The notes under the pieces: model-generated
What the model was told of the DNA's origin: nothing
Database searches by the model: none
The model's input: only the letters and a program-made list of their open reading frames with translations
Shown here: one piece after another, positions 24,893 through 33,964 of the stretch
Position numbering within the stretch: position 1 is the first letter of the stretch
Layout of the letters: each line of letters begins with the position of its first letter
Origin: JAZKFT01 sp039925965
GTDB lineage: Bacteria; Bacteroidota; Bacteroidia; Chitinophagales; Chitinophagaceae
Assembly: GCA_039925965.1 (NCBI GenBank)
Contig: JBDSXW010000076.1
Span: forward strand, 7,092 to 71,091
Direction: 5' to 3'
DNA: 64,000 nt
Position numbers and translations under genes: made by a program

Positions 24893-27800
24893 TTACTCTA
24901 CAGAAAGCTGCAACTCAACAATGGTTCCCTGCGCTGCTGCATCGATCGTACTGCGGTCGGTAAGTGTGAGGCGGCTATCGATGCCATATTTTACTTTTAA
25001 AAGACCCAGCCGTTTTTCAATATTATCCAGGCCGCTTGAAACATGTTCCTTTTCAATGGCTTCGGCTTCGGTTTGGTTGATGCCGATTCCATTGTCGATG
25101 ATGCGGCAAATCAAATAACCTTCCTTTTTAGTGAATGTTACCTGCAGCTGCTTGAGACCTGCCTTACGGCGAAGGCCATGCCAGATGGCATTCTCCACCA
25201 ACGGCTGAATCAGCATGGGTGGCATGGTAATTTCCTCCGCGATCATGTTCTTTTCTATTTGCACAGTAGCACTAAAATCATCGAACCGCAATTGCTCCAT
25301 ACCAATATACCGCTCTATGTAATTGATGGTTTGACGCAGGCTTACAAAACTTAATTTCGATTCTTCCAGCGTATCCCTGATGAGTTGGGCAAACAGGCTC
25401 AGGTAGCGGGATGCAGCTTCGTTATCTTCTTTCACGATCATTTCTTTAATACTGTTAAGACAGTTAAAAAGAAAATGCGGATTCATTTGTGCGTGAAGGG
25501 CCTTCATCTCATATTCGGATAATTGTTTCTCCGTATCGGCCTTGCGTTTAATGGCGGTAATGCGCCGGTAGTAGAGGTAGTACAGGGTAGCTACCAATAG
25601 CAATATACAAAGTATTTTAAACCACCATGTACCCCAGAAGGGTGGGTTAATATGGATGATTAATGAAGTAGCGCCCGTACTGCCAAGCCCATCGTTGTTA
25701 GCCGATTTTACCTCGAATACATAGTTGCCAGGTGGCAGGTTGGTATAGGTGGCCACGGTGCTGCTGCCTGCTTCAATCCAGTCGTTATTAATGCCGGTGA
25801 GCCGGTAGCTATACGTGGTATGGCTGGTTTGCGAAAAATTGGGCGCTGCAAAATGCAGGGTAATAAAATTTTCGTTATAGGCAAGGCTGATGGCAGGTGT
25901 GAAAGATATATTTTCTGTGGTAACAAAATCCTTGTTCATTATTTGCAGAGAGGTAATCAATGGGCGGGGTGAGTAATTGTTTTGCGGTAATTCACCTGGT
26001 ATAAACGTGGTAATGCCATTGACACCACCAAAATACAGTTGGTCATTTTTGGCGGCCATGCATGCTGCCGTGTTATACTCCATATTGGCGGGGCCATATA
26101 AGTCACCATAGTTTAAAAATACTTTATGGGTTGTGTCAAAGCAACTGATGCCGTGGTTAGTGCTGACCCAAAGCCTGCCTTTATTGTCGGACAGCAATGC
26201 GTAGAGTACATCATCGTTAAGACCCTGCTTGCTACCGTAGCTGAGAGCAGTATCGCCAGGTTCAAAACGGGTTAGTACCAATCCATTATCAGTACATACC
26301 CATAGTTGGTCGTATATTTTTGTTACAAACCTGCAAGTAGTGGTGATCTTTTTTATGCCAGAATATTCTTTGAAAGTGCCGGTGAGGTAATTGTAGGCCA
26401 GCAAACCCTGACCGTTCGTGCAAAGCAGTACTGTGCCAGTATTTTCTGCCTCGTTTGGATTGAGGGTAGGTTCTGTTATGTGTACTGGCACTAGCTGATG
26501 TTGTTGCGCGTAGCCTGTTATATCAAGGATGTTTTTCCACTTATTATTATCCAGGTCAAAAAGCGACAACCCGTTTTTGCCGCCGAGTAGTAATGCATTT
26601 TTATGTCTCAGTTTTACGATGCTGTAAAAGCTTTTTTGCCGTGGCAGGCTGTCGTGGGCAAAAGATACAAATTGCGTAGTCCCATTTTGCGCTTTGACAG
26701 ATGTACACAAGCCACCAAAACTGGCTATCCACAGATTACCCAGGGTATCTTTTGCAAAATTGTACACCGTGTTGTGTACAATCGAATGGTTGTCGTTTTC
26801 CTGGTGCGAAAATGTTTTGAAACTATTGAGCTTATTGTCCGAAATCACCATTCCGGCACCTTGTGTGGCGATGTAGAAAAGACTGTCACCATCATTATAA
26901 AGGCCAAGCACCATATCGTCGGTTTTGTTTGGCGCAGCGATTTTTTCAGTTAGTAGCGTGTTTTTAAAGAAATTTTTATCGCCATCCCATTTGGCGATTC
27001 CTCCACCACTCAACCCCACCCAAATGATATGTTGCCGGTCCTCGAATAAAGACACGACATAATTTTTCCTGATGGAGAAAACGTCCGCGTCATCGTGCCT
27101 GCCGTTCACGAACTGGTTAGTGCTATAATCATAATGATACAATCCATTGGCGGCGGTACCAAACCATATATTGCCTTTCGCATCCTTTATCAGGCACTCC
27201 ATCTGGTTGTCGGTAAATTGCCACCTGGCAGAGTCCGTAGTAAGATGTGCCAGCAGGCTGGGGCTGCCTTTCATGCTGAACCGGAACAATCCCTTATTGT
27301 CGCTGCCCACCCACATTTCTCCATGGGTAAAAGCCATATCCAAAAGTTCTGGATTACCCATTGGTTTGTTGATATACTTTGAAAAATTAAATGGTTTAAA
27401 TTGATCGTTCTCTAAAAAATACAGGTCTTCTGTTGTGCTCACCCAGAGCCTTCCCGATTCGTCTAAAGCCATCGAACGTGCCGCCATTTCGCCTTGCGGC
27501 AATGTATATTCTTTCAGTTCATGCGTTTTGGAAGTAAACCGATAGAGTCTTCTACCCGGCGTGTATATCCAGATGTTATCCCTGTCTTTTAAGAATGTAG
27601 ACACCGTTTGTTTATCGAGTAGCGTGCCTATCATGAAAAAAGAAGAAGGTTTGAAAAATTTGCCGCTTTGCGGATGATAGATCACGATTCCATCCCCAGT
27701 GCCTACCCAAAGGTTTCCGGCATCGTCTGTTACCATGGCACGGATAAAATTATTGGAGACGGAAAAGGAGTCGGTCATGCTTTTTTTATACACTTTCCAC

Positions 27801-28012
27801 TGGTACCCATCGAACCTGCAGAGTCCGTTTTGAGTGCCAAACCACATAAATCCTTCATCGGTTTGGGCGATACAATAGCCTGAATTCTGAGGGAGACCAT
27901 TTTCGGTAGAATAGCTTTCGAAACGGAGGGCCTGGTGCCGGGCATACAGCACAGGTGCATTTACCAATAATACAACTGGCAATAAAATATAATAAAAAAG
28001 CCTGGCTGCCAT
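24893..28012 (-). CDS. Propeller sensor histidine kinase (Reg_prop, Y_Y_Y, LytS-type), paralogue 1
   Basis: 1039 aa. A signal peptide is followed by repeated propeller blades with motifs such as GFMWFGTQNGL, NLWVGTGDGI, NIWFGTAANGL and RLWVSTNHGI, forming a periplasmic sensor. A Y_Y_Y domain (about 700-785, YSYRLTGINNDW) leads to a transmembrane helix near 790-812 and a LytS-type (PF06580-like) transmitter. The transmitter has the conserved His in QMNPHFLFNCLNSIK (about 842) and the N-box ENAIWHGL. It senses an unknown extracellular ligand and should phosphorylate a LytTR regulator, encoded 156 bases downstream. The transmitter is about two-thirds identical by eye to that of the next upstream gene, while the propellers differ. 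Confidence 0.92.
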   Translation of the reverse strand: MAARLFYYILLPVVLLVNAPVLYARHQALRFESYSTENGLPQNSGYCIAQTDEGFMWFGTQNGLCRFDGYQWKVYKKSMTDSFSVSNNFIRAMVTDDAGNLWVGTGDGIVIYHPQSGKFFKPSSFFMIGTLLDKQTVSTFLKDRDNIWIYTPGRRLYRFTSKTHELKEYTLPQGEMAARSMALDESGRLWVSTTEDLYFLENDQFKPFNFSKYINKPMGNPELLDMAFTHGEMWVGSDNKGLFRFSMKGSPSLLAHLTTDSARWQFTDNQMECLIKDAKGNIWFGTAANGLYHYDYSTNQFVNGRHDDADVFSIRKNYVVSLFEDRQHIIWVGLSGGGIAKWDGDKNFFKNTLLTEKIAAPNKTDDMVLGLYNDGDSLFYIATQGAGMVISDNKLNSFKTFSHQENDNHSIVHNTVYNFAKDTLGNLWIASFGGLCTSVKAQNGTTQFVSFAHDSLPRQKSFYSIVKLRHKNALLLGGKNGLSLFDLDNNKWKNILDITGYAQQHQLVPVHITEPTLNPNEAENTGTVLLCTNGQGLLAYNYLTGTFKEYSGIKKITTTCRFVTKIYDQLWVCTDNGLVLTRFEPGDTALSYGSKQGLNDDVLYALLSDNKGRLWVSTNHGISCFDTTHKVFLNYGDLYGPANMEYNTAACMAAKNDQLYFGGVNGITTFIPGELPQNNYSPRPLITSLQIMNKDFVTTENISFTPAISLAYNENFITLHFAAPNFSQTSHTTYSYRLTGINNDWIEAGSSTVATYTNLPPGNYVFEVKSANNDGLGSTGATSLIIHINPPFWGTWWFKILCILLLVATLYYLYYRRITAIKRKADTEKQLSEYEMKALHAQMNPHFLFNCLNSIKEMIVKEDNEAASRYLSLFAQLIRDTLEESKLSFVSLRQTINYIERYIGMEQLRFDDFSATVQIEKNMIAEEITMPPMLIQPLVENAIWHGLRRKAGLKQLQVTFTKKEGYLICRIIDNGIGINQTEAEAIEKEHVSSGLDNIEKRLGLLKVKYGIDSRLTLTDRSTIDAAAQGTIVELQLSVE

Positions 28013-28096
28013 GCCTTAAAAGTAATGCATCAAACAAGCAAAAAAGCATGTTCTTTAGCGCCTGACATATCTGTTTCCGCTGCCTGCAAAAAAATG

Positions 28097-28126
28097 ACCG
28101 TTCATTAGCGTATACTCGCCGTTTGC
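28097..28126 (+). promoter_or_regulatory. Candidate LytTR direct-repeat operator upstream of kinase 1
   Basis: ACCGTTCAT (28097-28105) matches the known LytTR half-site pattern [TA][AC][CA]GTTN[AG][TG]. A second, weaker half-site GCCGTTTGC begins exactly 21 bases later (28118-28126), the spacing expected for LytTR dimers. It lies 85-114 bases upstream of the kinase start. Confidence 0.4.
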
Positions 28127-28196
28127 TGATTGGCGGGGAGTAAAAAAATATGGGGAGCCTTCTTCGTAAAGCCTGGTGAGCCAATAGTGACCCTAC

Positions 28197-31100
28197 TTAT
28201 TCCTTATCAATTGTAAGCCATAATTCGGCCATGGTGCCCTGCGTCTGAGGATCCGCTGTGCTTCGATCCTTTAGTTGCAGGCGGCCTTGCATACCATACT
28301 TTACCTGCAGCAAAGCAAGGCGCTTTCGTATATTCTCCAGCCCGTTAGACACATGGCCCGCTTCTCTTGCCTCCGCCTGAGCCTGGTTAATTCCAATACC
28401 GTCATCGGTAACCCGGCACAACAGCCAATCTTCCTTTTCCGAGAATTCCACTATCAGTTGACGCCCGCCATTTTTGCGTCGCAATCCATGCCAGATGGCG
28501 TTTTCTATCAGGGGTTGGATAAGCATAGGCGGTATATTGATCTCGCTGGCAGGCAAGGCCGGGTCTATATTTATAGTTGCCGTAAAATCATCAAACCGCA
28601 GTTGTTCCATTTCTATATACCGCCGTAGGTAATCGACGGTTTGCTGCAGCGTAACAAAGCTCAGTTTGGATTCTTCCAGTGTATCCCGTATCAGTTGTGC
28701 AAAGAGGCTCAGGTAACGTGATGCACCATCATTGTCCTGTTTTACAATTAACTCTTTAATGCTGTTCAGGCAATTGAAAAGAAAATGCGGATTCATCTGG
28801 GCATGTAATGCTTTGAACTCGTAGTCGGCCAATTGCCTGTCCACGGCAGCTTTGCGGCCAACCTGCCTAATTCTTTTACGGAACCACCCATAAATTGCCA
28901 CTATAAATATTACACAGCATAGCAATATAAACCAGGCTGTTTTCCAAAATGGAGGATGCACCGTAATATGCAGTGATGTGGTCTGATCAGCCCACCGTGC
29001 AGCGGTTGAATGTAATTTAATCTCAAGTTGATAATCGCCAGCCTTGAGATTCGATAGCAGGATAGTGCTGCCCGCGCCAACCGCCTGCCACTGGTCTTTA
29101 GGTTGGAGCCTGAAAGACGCAACACCAGCTTCTGCGTCATCAAAATCCAGTTTGGTAAAACGAACCGTTACATTGGGATGCTGCCAGGAAACGTTCACCT
29201 TTTTTTCAGGAAAAACGAATGTGGTGTCGTCGGCAATGCTTATCTGTTCAATGGTGAGTTTCGGCGTTGGCCATTTTTGCGATGGGCGGGAAGTAGGTAT
29301 TGCGGCTATTTCATTGTCGTAAACGGCCCATAGGCGTTTGCTGACGGAGTCATAATAAAAACCCGAACTCATTTCCTTGTCGGGCAAGCCATCTTTTTGA
29401 TTGAATACAAAAAACTGCCTCGTGTTCAGGTCCAGTAGATTGATATCACTACCAGTGGCAATAAAAAGCCGGTTTTCATGCGTTAATGCCAGGCTGTATA
29501 CCAGGTCGCTTGATAGACCATTGCCACTATTGAAATGTTGCCAGGTGCGTTGTTTAATGTCGTAGCACAGCAGGCCATTGCTAGCGGTGGCCACCCATAG
29601 ATTTCCCTTAGTGTCAGCAGTAAGTCCCAACACATTGCTCTCGTATTTGCGATACCCTGCAAAAGTAGTAATCATCGTGTCCCAACTGTCTTTTTGGTAA
29701 TTGTAGCGGGATAGTCCATTCCCGGCTGCCCATATATTTCCGTCGGCATCTTCTGTCACAAATTTTATGAATGCAATGGGCAAATAGTGTGCACTATCCT
29801 TGTCCAAGTATTTTGTAAACAGCCTGGTGGCGGGTTGGTATTTAAAGATCTGGTTGCCACCGCTTATCCAAATATTACGGTGCTTATCAGCCATTCCGCT
29901 GTTCACAGACCCCCGCGTTAATGGCTGGCCCAGGTAATTAACCGCACCGGAGTGGCCATTACTGGTTTTGTACCATCTAAGGCCTATCAGGGTACCCACC
30001 CATAAAGTATCCTTGCTAAAAGGCATCACGGTCAGGATATCGTTCACCTCCCGTTGATTGTCTGGAAAAAGTACATGCTTTTTTTGCTTCATGGTATTGG
30101 CATCGAATACTAATATGCCTTGCTTGCCCGACCCGTGCACATATAATGAATTACCCTGCCGCATCATGCCATTGAAGTGTGGCGTTTTGTTGGGTAGCAT
30201 ATCATCCAGTGGTGCGATGGTGGTTGTTGAAATAGCAGGTACGGCTATTTTTTTCATATATAACCCATGTGAAGTTCCGATCCACATGCGGCCTGCTTTA
30301 TCTACCAGCATTGCCCAGCAACGGGTATTTGCAAAATACCTGGTAGTATCCAGTATAAGCTGGTGGTTTAATTGGTTGTAATGCACAAAAAAATAGCCGT
30401 TGGTGCCAGAAGTTTGTATGAGCAGGCTGTCGTTTACAAATACCAGCTGGCCCGGCCATCCCATTTCGAGCGTGTCCATTACCGGCAGCGCGGTAGCCGT
30501 TATTCGGCGTGTGTGGGTGTTGTAATGGAACAAGCTGTCGCTGCGATAATGCGAAAAGAAAAAGTCTTCGCCATGTTTGACCATGTTCTTATATAGCAGT
30601 GTGCTGGGGAATAACTGCTGCGAACTATCGACTTCTATAAAACTTCGGTTTCGGCAATCAAAAATTTTCGCATGCTCTTCTCCATAAAAGCAGATGATCT
30701 TATTGCCGGGCAAAGAGTAAAGCAAGCGGCCGTACCGCATCACCTTCCGCATGTCGCTGGCCGAGAAAGCATCGTAACGCCAAATAATTCGTCCATCGAT
30801 ATGGAACCAGTAAAACCCTGTAGCCGTTGACACAAAAAAAGAACTGTCACTTACAGGCAGCAGGTCGTAAATTTTATTGCAATAGGTGAACCAGGCGGTA
30901 GTATCCGGGATGCTGTAATTTTTACTGGTGCCGGTTTTGGTATTCAGAACCTGGAAGCCTTCATCAGTAAGGGCTGCCAGCCTGCTACCTGATAACGGTA
31001 TGATACGAAACACTTTACTCATTGGGAGCGATGCGGGATCGGTTGTATGAATGTAGTTGCGAACGGTGGTGCCGTCATATCTGGCCCATCCAAAATGGGT

Positions 31101-31268
31101 GCCGATCCAGATATAGCCTTGCTGATCCTGTACGATGGAGCTAATGGTACTGCTACCCAATCCATCTTTTACCGAAATATGTTTATACAGGTTTTCATCT
31201 GGCTGCGCATGGGCTGCAACCGTTACCAGCAGCAAAACAACAAATATATTCTGGGGAATCAGTTTCAT
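28197..31268 (-). CDS. Propeller sensor histidine kinase (Reg_prop, Y_Y_Y-like, LytS-type), paralogue 2
   Basis: 1023 aa with signal peptide ending AAHAQ. Propeller blades include YIWIGTHFGWARYDG, RMWIGTSHGLYM and NLWVATASNGLLCYD. A beta-sandwich precedes the membrane helix (about 775-797), and a LytS-type transmitter follows with His in QMNPHFLFNCLNSIK (about 826) and ENAIWHGL. The transmitter is nearly superimposable on paralogue 1, so the pair arose by duplication and the sensor parts then diverged. It is first in the group and is preceded by an exact -7 promoter box. Only one response regulator accompanies the two kinases. Confidence 0.92.
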   Translation of the reverse strand: MKLIPQNIFVVLLLVTVAAHAQPDENLYKHISVKDGLGSSTISSIVQDQQGYIWIGTHFGWARYDGTTVRNYIHTTDPASLPMSKVFRIIPLSGSRLAALTDEGFQVLNTKTGTSKNYSIPDTTAWFTYCNKIYDLLPVSDSSFFVSTATGFYWFHIDGRIIWRYDAFSASDMRKVMRYGRLLYSLPGNKIICFYGEEHAKIFDCRNRSFIEVDSSQQLFPSTLLYKNMVKHGEDFFFSHYRSDSLFHYNTHTRRITATALPVMDTLEMGWPGQLVFVNDSLLIQTSGTNGYFFVHYNQLNHQLILDTTRYFANTRCWAMLVDKAGRMWIGTSHGLYMKKIAVPAISTTTIAPLDDMLPNKTPHFNGMMRQGNSLYVHGSGKQGILVFDANTMKQKKHVLFPDNQREVNDILTVMPFSKDTLWVGTLIGLRWYKTSNGHSGAVNYLGQPLTRGSVNSGMADKHRNIWISGGNQIFKYQPATRLFTKYLDKDSAHYLPIAFIKFVTEDADGNIWAAGNGLSRYNYQKDSWDTMITTFAGYRKYESNVLGLTADTKGNLWVATASNGLLCYDIKQRTWQHFNSGNGLSSDLVYSLALTHENRLFIATGSDINLLDLNTRQFFVFNQKDGLPDKEMSSGFYYDSVSKRLWAVYDNEIAAIPTSRPSQKWPTPKLTIEQISIADDTTFVFPEKKVNVSWQHPNVTVRFTKLDFDDAEAGVASFRLQPKDQWQAVGAGSTILLSNLKAGDYQLEIKLHSTAARWADQTTSLHITVHPPFWKTAWFILLCCVIFIVAIYGWFRKRIRQVGRKAAVDRQLADYEFKALHAQMNPHFLFNCLNSIKELIVKQDNDGASRYLSLFAQLIRDTLEESKLSFVTLQQTVDYLRRYIEMEQLRFDDFTATINIDPALPASEINIPPMLIQPLIENAIWHGLRRKNGGRQLIVEFSEKEDWLLCRVTDDGIGINQAQAEAREAGHVSNGLENIRKRLALLQVKYGMQGRLQLKDRSTADPQTQGTMAELWLTIDKE

Positions 31269-31297
31269 GCAAACCGGCTTTGGGGGTAACCGCTACA

Positions 31298-31305
31298 CAA
31301 ATGTA
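31298..31305 (-). promoter_or_regulatory. -7 box of the kinase 2 promoter
   Basis: On the minus strand TACATTTG exactly matches TAnnTTTG, 29 bases before the start codon. A T-rich TATTTTA lies about 19 bases upstream of it. Confidence 0.4.
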
Positions 31306-31357
31306 CTCCCCACGGTGTGTAAAATACTGCCATTAGCCGTGTGGTTGTAAGGCAGCT

Positions 31358-31408
31358 CCCGTTTATAGCCCATTTTCCACCACTGCTTAGAAACAACTCG
31401 CCGTTCAT
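31358..31408 (+). promoter_or_regulatory. Candidate LytTR sites in the kinase/adhesin divergent region
   Basis: CCCGTTTAT (31358-31366) and GCCGTTCAT (31400-31408) resemble LytTR half-sites, and their CCGTT cores lie 42 bases (two 21-base steps) apart. The 12-base string CCGTTCATTAGC here is identical to that at 28098-28109 upstream of kinase 1. Confidence 0.35.
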
Positions 31409-31469
31409 TAGCCAGCACCCCTACAATTTTTTTCTCGTGCTAATTTGCTGCTTCATAACCAAATCACAC

Positions 31470-33335
31470 ATGAAAAAGATATACTACACACTAAGTTTGG
31501 GCTGCATCTTGCCGATGGCAAGTTTACAGTTACTCGGGCAAAATGTTGGCATTGGTACGAATTCACCGGCTAACAAACTTCATGTTGTTGGCAACCTATT
31601 GGTAAATCAACCATTAGTTAGTACCAACGCTATACCCACAGCAGCACAAACAAAAACCTTGATCAATGGGATCAGTAATTTTGCCGACACAGATTCTATA
31701 GGCAGGGTGTACGACCAAGGTGGGCCAACAGGCAATTATGCAAACAATTGCAATGGTGCTGTTTATACAACGTATTTCAATGGTACTGATATAGGCGTGG
31801 AGGTAATTATAGAAGACATTGATCTGGGAACTGGCGATTCGCTCTTGATAAAATATTACGATTCTTACACATCACCAGTTTTGCTTTCAATGACCAATTC
31901 CAATGCTAGTATTGGAAGGTATACATTCAATACAAATAGTATCTGTATCATTTTTAAAAGCAATGCCGATGGCAACAACGGCCGAGGCTTTTCTTTGCTT
32001 CAAAAAAAGCTATTCAGGGATGCCACACCGATTCCTGCAGTTGGGAAAAGTATCGTAGGAAATGCCTTCGCTTTTGATTCCAAAAAAGGGGCTTTAAGAA
32101 GCGGAATGCTACAGTACGCCGATACAATGCCCCAATATTCAACCGCAATGGGTGCATCATTGGCCAATGGTGTAAGTGCTACTGCCATGGGCTACCAATG
32201 CTCAGCTATTTCAGAAGGTTCCGTAGCCATGGGTTATCAATCCACAGCAAAAGGGCTTTATGCAGTGGCATTGGGAAATAGCGCTGCCGATGGCTATGCG
32301 GCAACTGCATTAGGGAAATCCAGTGCTAGTAATACCTATGCTACTTCACTGGGGGCAGCTAATGCTAATGGATATGGTTCTACTGCAATGGGAGGTTCAG
32401 TGGCAGTTGGAGCATACGCTACTGCTATGGGGCAGTCCAATACAAGCAATAGCTATGCTACTTCATTGGGCGTGGCTACTGCTAACGGATATATTTCTAC
32501 TGCTATGGGACAGTCCACTACAAATAATACACTGGCAACGGCTATGGGTAGATCCACCGCCAATGGCGATACTTCAACAGCCATGGGAAATTCCATAGCA
32601 GGTGGAAAATGTGCTACAGCTATCGGTAAATCCACCGCCAATGGCGATTATGCCGTTGCCGCAGGCCAAAACGTAATAGCCAATGGCACCAATTCAGTAG
32701 CCATTGGGCGCAATGTCAGCACCAGCACTCATACCGGTGCTTTCTTTTTTGGCGATAGTGACCCCCATAATAAAAGTATCCGTAGTGCCGGTGGGCCTAA
32801 TGGTTTCAACTGCCGTTTCAATGCCGGCTATTATTTTATCAGCGACGATACAGGGCCCGACATTGGTGTAAAAGTCCTAGGCGGTGGCAATAGTTGGAGT
32901 GCTATCAGCGATGTACGCCGTAAAGAGAAATTTGTACCCGTAGACGGTGAAGATTTTCTGAAAAAGATAGCCGCGATGCCCCTTACAACCTGGAATTACA
33001 AGGGGCAGAATCCTAAAATATGGCGCCACTACGGCCCCATGGCACAGGATTTTTTTGCCGCCTTTGGCAAAGACAAATATGGCACCATTGGCTGCGATAC
33101 GCTCATCAACCAGCAAGACTTTTTAGGCATCAATTTAATAGCCATACAGGCTTTGGAAAGACGTACCCAGCGGATAGAAGAACTGATGCAAACCAGTGCA
33201 TCCATCGCAAAAGAAAATACAGTTTTAAGAAAACAGGTAACAAATATGGAAAGAGCCCTGTGTGCCATTACAAAACAATTGGAAAGTTTTGCTGGTATTG
33301 CAAAAAATCTAACATCTGCTATTGCAAAAAATTGA
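31470..33335 (+). CDS. YadA-head-like repeat protein with S74 intramolecular chaperone
   Basis: 621 aa from the ATG at 31470, chosen because it opens a good signal peptide (MKKIYYTLSLGCILPMASLQ); the frame is open further upstream. A tail-fibre-like NVGIGTNSP motif follows the signal. Residues about 215-415 are trimeric-adhesin head repeats of the form ATAMGxSxAxGxYATSLG. Residues about 480-570 are an endosialidase-type chaperone of peptidase family S74, with the SDVRRKE autocleavage motif and YGPMAQDFFAAFG. A coiled coil ends the protein. Trimeric surface fibre maturing by self-cleavage is the expected biology. It is divergent from kinase 2, with LytTR-like sites between. Confidence 0.85.
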   Translation: MKKIYYTLSLGCILPMASLQLLGQNVGIGTNSPANKLHVVGNLLVNQPLVSTNAIPTAAQTKTLINGISNFADTDSIGRVYDQGGPTGNYANNCNGAVYTTYFNGTDIGVEVIIEDIDLGTGDSLLIKYYDSYTSPVLLSMTNSNASIGRYTFNTNSICIIFKSNADGNNGRGFSLLQKKLFRDATPIPAVGKSIVGNAFAFDSKKGALRSGMLQYADTMPQYSTAMGASLANGVSATAMGYQCSAISEGSVAMGYQSTAKGLYAVALGNSAADGYAATALGKSSASNTYATSLGAANANGYGSTAMGGSVAVGAYATAMGQSNTSNSYATSLGVATANGYISTAMGQSTTNNTLATAMGRSTANGDTSTAMGNSIAGGKCATAIGKSTANGDYAVAAGQNVIANGTNSVAIGRNVSTSTHTGAFFFGDSDPHNKSIRSAGGPNGFNCRFNAGYYFISDDTGPDIGVKVLGGGNSWSAISDVRRKEKFVPVDGEDFLKKIAAMPLTTWNYKGQNPKIWRHYGPMAQDFFAAFGKDKYGTIGCDTLINQQDFLGINLIAIQALERRTQRIEELMQTSASIAKENTVLRKQVTNMERALCAITKQLESFAGIAKNLTSAIAKN

Positions 33336-33380
33336 TGGTATTTATAATAAGTCCATTAACCCTCTAATCTAAAAAGCCTC

Positions 33381-33878
33381 ATGTTACAAGCCGAAATACT
33401 CGAAAAAATTAAGAGTCAATTGGATGCATCAAAAAACAACCCCAAATATACTTTGATAGTGGGATTGGTAATGCTTGGTATCGCTGCAGCAGCATACATA
33501 GGAGAGTTGATGGGTGGGTGGTCACTTGACGGACTGCTATGGTTCCCTTTTGGGGCAGCAATATTAACCCTGGGAGTATTTTACCCTTTATCGTTCTTAA
33601 CACGGTCCAGGTGGGTGCCACATTACGAAAAGGCGTATGATGTAATAAAGACACAACCCAGGTCGGTTATATGGGCATATAAACTAAATAGGAAAAGAAA
33701 CGGCTCCCTTGTTTCCAGTAGCCTGGTGCTTTGCAGTAATCGTATGCCACAAACATGTACCCTCAATTACTATCGTGAAGAAGAGGTGGACGATTTGCTG
33801 ATGCGAATGCCCATGGAACTCAACCCCGCAGTGGTTTTGGGTTATACCACTGCAAACAAAAAACGATTTCTTAAATAA
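33381..33878 (+). CDS. Small membrane protein of unknown function
   Basis: 165 aa, no signal peptide. Two hydrophobic helices (about residues 24-42 and 50-73: TLIVGLVMLGIAAAAYIG and LWFPFGAAILTLGVFYPLSF) are followed by a soluble domain of about 90 residues ending in a basic tail. No family recognised. It begins 45 bases after the adhesin stop on the same strand and may be co-transcribed with it; whether it serves the adhesin is unknown. Confidence 0.65.
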   Translation: MLQAEILEKIKSQLDASKNNPKYTLIVGLVMLGIAAAAYIGELMGGWSLDGLLWFPFGAAILTLGVFYPLSFLTRSRWVPHYEKAYDVIKTQPRSVIWAYKLNRKRNGSLVSSSLVLCSNRMPQTCTLNYYREEEVDDLLMRMPMELNPAVVLGYTTANKKRFLK

Positions 33879-33964
33879 GGAAGAACGTTAAAAAGTATTT
33901 GTAACGCTATAAAATAAAAACGAATCAATTATTTTAATCACCCTCACAAAAAAAACTCCACATC

